This document shows positions 4,723-7,442 of a stretch of 7,442 nucleotides of DNA, piece by piece. The stretch's first letter is position 1, and every line of letters starts with the position of its first letter. The translations under genes and the position numbers were made by a program. Source of the DNA: Acidobacteria bacterium UBA823. GTDB lineage: Bacteria; Acidobacteriota; Vicinamibacteria; Vicinamibacterales; UBA823. The stretch lies in contig DBHR01000098.1 in the NCBI GenBank assembly GCA_002296225.1, forward strand, positions 1-7,442. Direction: 5' to 3'. The notes below the pieces were generated by a model. It saw nothing but the letters and a program-made list of their open reading frames with translations. It ran no database searches and was not told the origin of the DNA.

Positions 4723-5732
4723 CGGCCGCAGCTTTTCCCTTCGCCTCCGCTGGGCAAGATTCGCCGATACTCGAGCGTCCCGGCACTCACCTTTCGGACG
4801 CCGCTGCCCTTCCAAGCGACCACGCGCGCGATCGACCCGCTGGGAACCAACGTCGACCCTATATTCATATACTCCTGTTCCTTGCCACCTTCGTTACAAC
4901 CACCCTAGCCGGCAGCGGTCATTACCACGGATTTGGGTCCGACTTCGGCGCGCAGGAGACCGAATTAGGCCTGGTAATGTTCTCGCAAGGACTCTGGTAT
5001 AGCGTAACGGCCCTGGCCATTCTTGGCGCTCACGAATTCGGCCACTACCTCGCTTGCCGGTATTACGGTGTCGACGCCTCGCTGCCCTACTTCATCCCTG
5101 CCCCGATTCTGCTTACAGGCACACTAGGTGCAATTATTCGAATTCGACAGCCAATCCACACCAAGCCGATGCTATTCGATATCGGCGTCGCCGGGCCGAT
5201 CGCTGGATTCCTAGTTGCTGTGCCGGCGCTCATCATCGGCATCGGCCTCTCTCGCCAGGTGCCGTTACCCGCTGATTTTTCTGGCTTGTCACTGGGCGAA
5301 CCCCTCCTTTTCAAACTGACGTCCTGGATTATTTGGGGCACACCACCTGAGGGTCTCTCCCTAAATTTACATCCCATGGGCTTTGCCGCATGGTTTGGCT
5401 TAGTGCTCACCGCCTTAAACCTGTTTCCAATCGGGCAACTCGATGGGGGCCACATCGCCTATGCAGCCTTTGGCCGGCGGTCCGTCTTCATCACGTTTGG
5501 CACGCTTGGAATCGCGGTACTCCTAACATTCTGGTCCCATAGCTGGGTCCTCTGGACTCTCATGCTCATCGTAATGCTCGCAATCTTCGGCGCGCGCCAT
5601 CCACGCACCGTCGATGAACATATTCCTCTAGATCGTCGCCGACGACTCGTGGCTATCGCGGCTCTTATCATGCTGATTCTCTGTTTCACACCCAACCCAA
5701 TCGAACCGCTGAATCTCCTCCAAAGCCCCTGA
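4719..5732 (+). CDS. Site-2 protease family (M50) membrane zinc metalloprotease
   Basis: The 337-aa product is an intramembrane-type protease predicted to sit in the cytoplasmic membrane. The zinc motif HEFGH is at residues 105-109 (two His ligands and the catalytic Glu). The second motif NLFPIGQLDGGH (234-245) supplies Asp242 as third ligand. A conserved GVAGPIAGF (157-164) and a PYFIPAP loop (123-129) match the EGY1-like/bacterial S2P group. About six to seven hydrophobic segments are visible (about 49-64, 93-112, 128-142, 155-178, 222-238, 258-291, 309-323). The first 47 residues are polar and probably disordered or cytoplasmic. No PDZ domain is present, unlike RseP. The start is TTG at 4719, because an in-frame TAA lies at 4695-4697 and no ATG occurs before the first membrane segment. 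It overlaps the HU/IHF stop by four bases (TTGA), so translation is probably coupled. The substrate is unknown; an anti-sigma factor or other membrane-tethered regulator is possible but unsupported here. Confidence 0.92.
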   Translation: MTAAAFPFASAGQDSPILERPGTHLSDAAALPSDHARDRPAGNQRRPYIHILLFLATFVTTTLAGSGHYHGFGSDFGAQETELGLVMFSQGLWYSVTALAILGAHEFGHYLACRYYGVDASLPYFIPAPILLTGTLGAIIRIRQPIHTKPMLFDIGVAGPIAGFLVAVPALIIGIGLSRQVPLPADFSGLSLGEPLLFKLTSWIIWGTPPEGLSLNLHPMGFAAWFGLVLTALNLFPIGQLDGGHIAYAAFGRRSVFITFGTLGIAVLLTFWSHSWVLWTLMLIVMLAIFGARHPRTVDEHIPLDRRRRLVAIAALIMLILCFTPNPIEPLNLLQSP

Positions 5733-5767
5733 CTGACCGCAGCACCCTCTTTCATTTGACAACGCCT
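5733..5767. other. Short convergent gap between protease gene and priA
   Basis: Thirty-five nucleotides separate the two converging stop codons. I see no hairpin followed by a T run on either strand, so any terminator is Rho-type or lies inside the opposite gene. Confidence 0.4.
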
Positions 5768-7442
5768 TCAACGCACGGACACTGGGTCGATGTCAACGGT
5801 AATTAGACGCCCGAGCCGCGGTAGTGCTCCGAGCGCACTGTCGACCATCTCACGTAACCGCCCGCGGTGCGTACCCTTGGCGAGCACCTGAACCCGGTGT
5901 TCCCCTTTGAGTCGACCGAGCGCCGCTGGCGCTGGCCCAAGGACCCACTCATCCTGCGCATGACGACGGAGTTGTTCAGCAAGTAGTGCACCGTCACGCA
6001 TCGCAGCCCCTAGAGTTCGCCCACGGATTATGAGGTTCACAAGTGCCAAACTCGGCGGGTATCGCATGGCCTTCCGAAATGCGATCTCGTCCCGATAGAA
6101 GCCCTGGTAGTCCTGGTGAGAGGCATGGTAAATGCTGTAATGATCTGGATATAACGTCTGCACAATCGCCTCACCAGGCTCTTTTCCACGGCCCGAGCGC
6201 CCCGCCACCTGCGTCAGTAATTGAAACGTTCGCTCGGACGCACGGAAGTCAGCTATGCCGAGACCAATATCGGCTGACACAACGCCCACGAGAGTCACTT
6301 GTGGAAAATCGTGTCCCTTTGCGATCATTTGCGTTCCGACTAACACGTCAATTTCTAAGCGGCCAAAGCGGGCCAACAATGCTGAGACGGCCCCGCGTCG
6401 GGCCACGGTGTCGCGGTCCATCCGAGCAACCCTAGCTTCGGGACAACTTCGTCGTACTTCTCGCTCAATACGCTCGGTGCCGATTCCTGTAAGTTCGACA
6501 TACTCCCCTTGGCATAAAACGCAATGGGCCGATAAAGATCTCCAATATCCACAATAGTGGCACTGCATGCGGCGTTTCACCTGATGCACAGTCAGCGATA
6601 CGCTACAGTTTGGGCAGTTCGCCGTGCTAGCGCACTCCCGGCAAAACACCGCTGACGCAAACCCTCGTCGATTCAGTAGCACGATTACCTGCTCACCCTT
6701 GCAAATCCGACGTTCAATACCAGTGACCAGTAAACGGCTTAGAACAATCTCGTGGCCGCGTTCTCTATATTCCTCCCTCATATCCACGATCTTCACAGTC
6801 GGCAGCGGTTGGCCCGTAATCCGCTTTGAAAGGGTGATGAGCTCATATCGTCCTCGAGTTGCTTGCGAATAACTCTCGAGCGATGGGGTTGCAGACCCTA
6901 GAACGACCAGTGCGCCGGCCTGTTTGGCCCGCATGATCGCCACGTCCCGCCCGTGGTATCTAGGAATCTCCTCTTGCTTATAGGACGCGTCGTGTTCCTC
7001 ATCCACTACAATTAGGCCCACGTTTTCCAGTGGGGCAAAGATAGCTGAGCGCGTACCCACTACGACATCCACCTCTCCCGCCCTGGTCTGATGCCATTGA
7101 TCGTGACGCTCGCCCGCTGACAATCCACTGTGCTGAATTGCCAGGCGTGTCCCAAACACGGGCCGAAACACTCGAACCATCGCCGGCGTTAAGCCGATCT
7201 CTGGAACGAGCACCAACACCCGCAACCCCAGCCGCTGCGCTTCGACCGCTAATCTCAGGTAGATCTCTGTCTTCCCGCTTCCAGTAACACCGTGCAATAG
7301 CGCCACGTGGAAACGCTTGGTCGACAAAGTAGCGGAGAGGCCCGCCACGACCACGCTTTGCTCAGGCGTCAATATGCGGCTGGATTGATGTTCGGTGCCT
7401 CCTTCTTCAGATGGATGGCGCATTACCCGCCGGTGCTCACCA
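5768..7442 (-). CDS. priA: Primosomal protein N' (PriA replication-restart helicase), N-terminus off the right edge
   Basis: PriA is a 3'-5' DExH helicase that recognises stalled forks and reloads the replisome. The frame is still open at base 7442, so roughly the first 170-180 residues (the 3'-DNA-binding domain) are missing; the ATG at 7421-7423 is internal. Counting from that Met: Walker A GVTGSGKT (45-52), DEEHD (141-145), GSATPS (176-181), and motif VI QVAGRSGRG (405-413). Between the helicase lobes sits the PriA-specific zinc region with eight cysteines at 261, 264, 270, 273, 288, 291, 301 and 304, the same spacing as I recall for the E. coli enzyme (two Zn2+). The C-terminus ends in the typical VDIDPVSVR. 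Nothing in the visible part is broken. The gene converges with the S2P gene, separated by 35 nt. Confidence 0.97.
   Translation of the reverse strand, partial: GEHRRVMRHPSEEGGTEHQSSRILTPEQSVVVAGLSATLSTKRFHVALLHGVTGSGKTEIYLRLAVEAQRLGLRVLVLVPEIGLTPAMVRVFRPVFGTRLAIQHSGLSAGERHDQWHQTRAGEVDVVVGTRSAIFAPLENVGLIVVDEEHDASYKQEEIPRYHGRDVAIMRAKQAGALVVLGSATPSLESYSQATRGRYELITLSKRITGQPLPTVKIVDMREEYRERGHEIVLSRLLVTGIERRICKGEQVIVLLNRRGFASAVFCRECASTANCPNCSVSLTVHQVKRRMQCHYCGYWRSLSAHCVLCQGEYVELTGIGTERIEREVRRSCPEARVARMDRDTVARRGAVSALLARFGRLEIDVLVGTQMIAKGHDFPQVTLVGVVSADIGLGIADFRASERTFQLLTQVAGRSGRGKEPGEAIVQTLYPDHYSIYHASHQDYQGFYRDEIAFRKAMRYPPSLALVNLIIRGRTLGAAMRDGALLAEQLRRHAQDEWVLGPAPAALGRLKGEHRVQVLAKGTHRGRLREMVDSALGALPRLGRLITVDIDPVSVR

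Noticed and set aside
6043..6872. Open frames on the + strand opposite priA
   Set aside because: They are antisense to a fully motif-bearing PriA and show no domain features of their own.

Overview
The window looks like a piece of bacterial chromosome from a GC-rich, Gram-negative-type bacterium. The protein families and the style of the two secreted proteins at the left edge remind me most of Acidobacteriota (Vicinamibacteria-like or related uncultivated marine/soil groups). This is an impression from remembered families, not a search result, and I hold it with low to moderate confidence. No insertion sequence, phage gene, CRISPR array or rRNA gene is visible.

Left block (1-1786, + strand). 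Two secreted-type genes sit 12 nt apart. The first is the C-terminal part of a copper type II (PHM/DBH-like) monooxygenase-fold protein. It enters the window already in frame and carries an unusual Ala/Glu-rich coiled-coil tail. The second encodes an exported 314-aa protein with a signal peptide and a C-terminal Ig/PKD-like beta-sandwich. They probably form one operon of extracytoplasmic proteins.

Middle block (1841-4352, - strand, convergent with the left block). Reading leftwards from 4352, the order is der (tandem-GTPase ribosome assembly factor), a MerR-type regulator with a strongly basic tail, tRNA-Pro(GGG) with an encoded CCA end, and a small conserved-type protein of unknown function. 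The gaps are short: 48 nt, 30 nt and about 70 nt. An extended -10 promoter lies between der and the MerR gene, so MerR, tRNA and the small gene could form a mixed mRNA/tRNA transcription unit.

Right block. A short AT-rich divergent region (4380-4449) holds an almost consensus sigma70-type promoter (TTGACA, 17 bp, TATGAT). It drives an HU/IHF-family nucleoid protein gene to the right. The stop codon of that gene overlaps a TTG start for a site-2-protease-type (M50) membrane metalloprotease, which suggests translational coupling. Convergent to this pair, the C-terminal three quarters of priA (replication-restart helicase) runs off the right edge.

The middle and right blocks are mostly core information-processing genes (Der, HU/IHF, PriA, tRNA-Pro). 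The left block is secreted and clade-specific in flavour. The points most worth a second look are the coiled-coil tail on the copper monooxygenase and its exported partner, the histone-H1-like tail on the MerR protein, and the coupling of an HU/IHF gene to an intramembrane protease.
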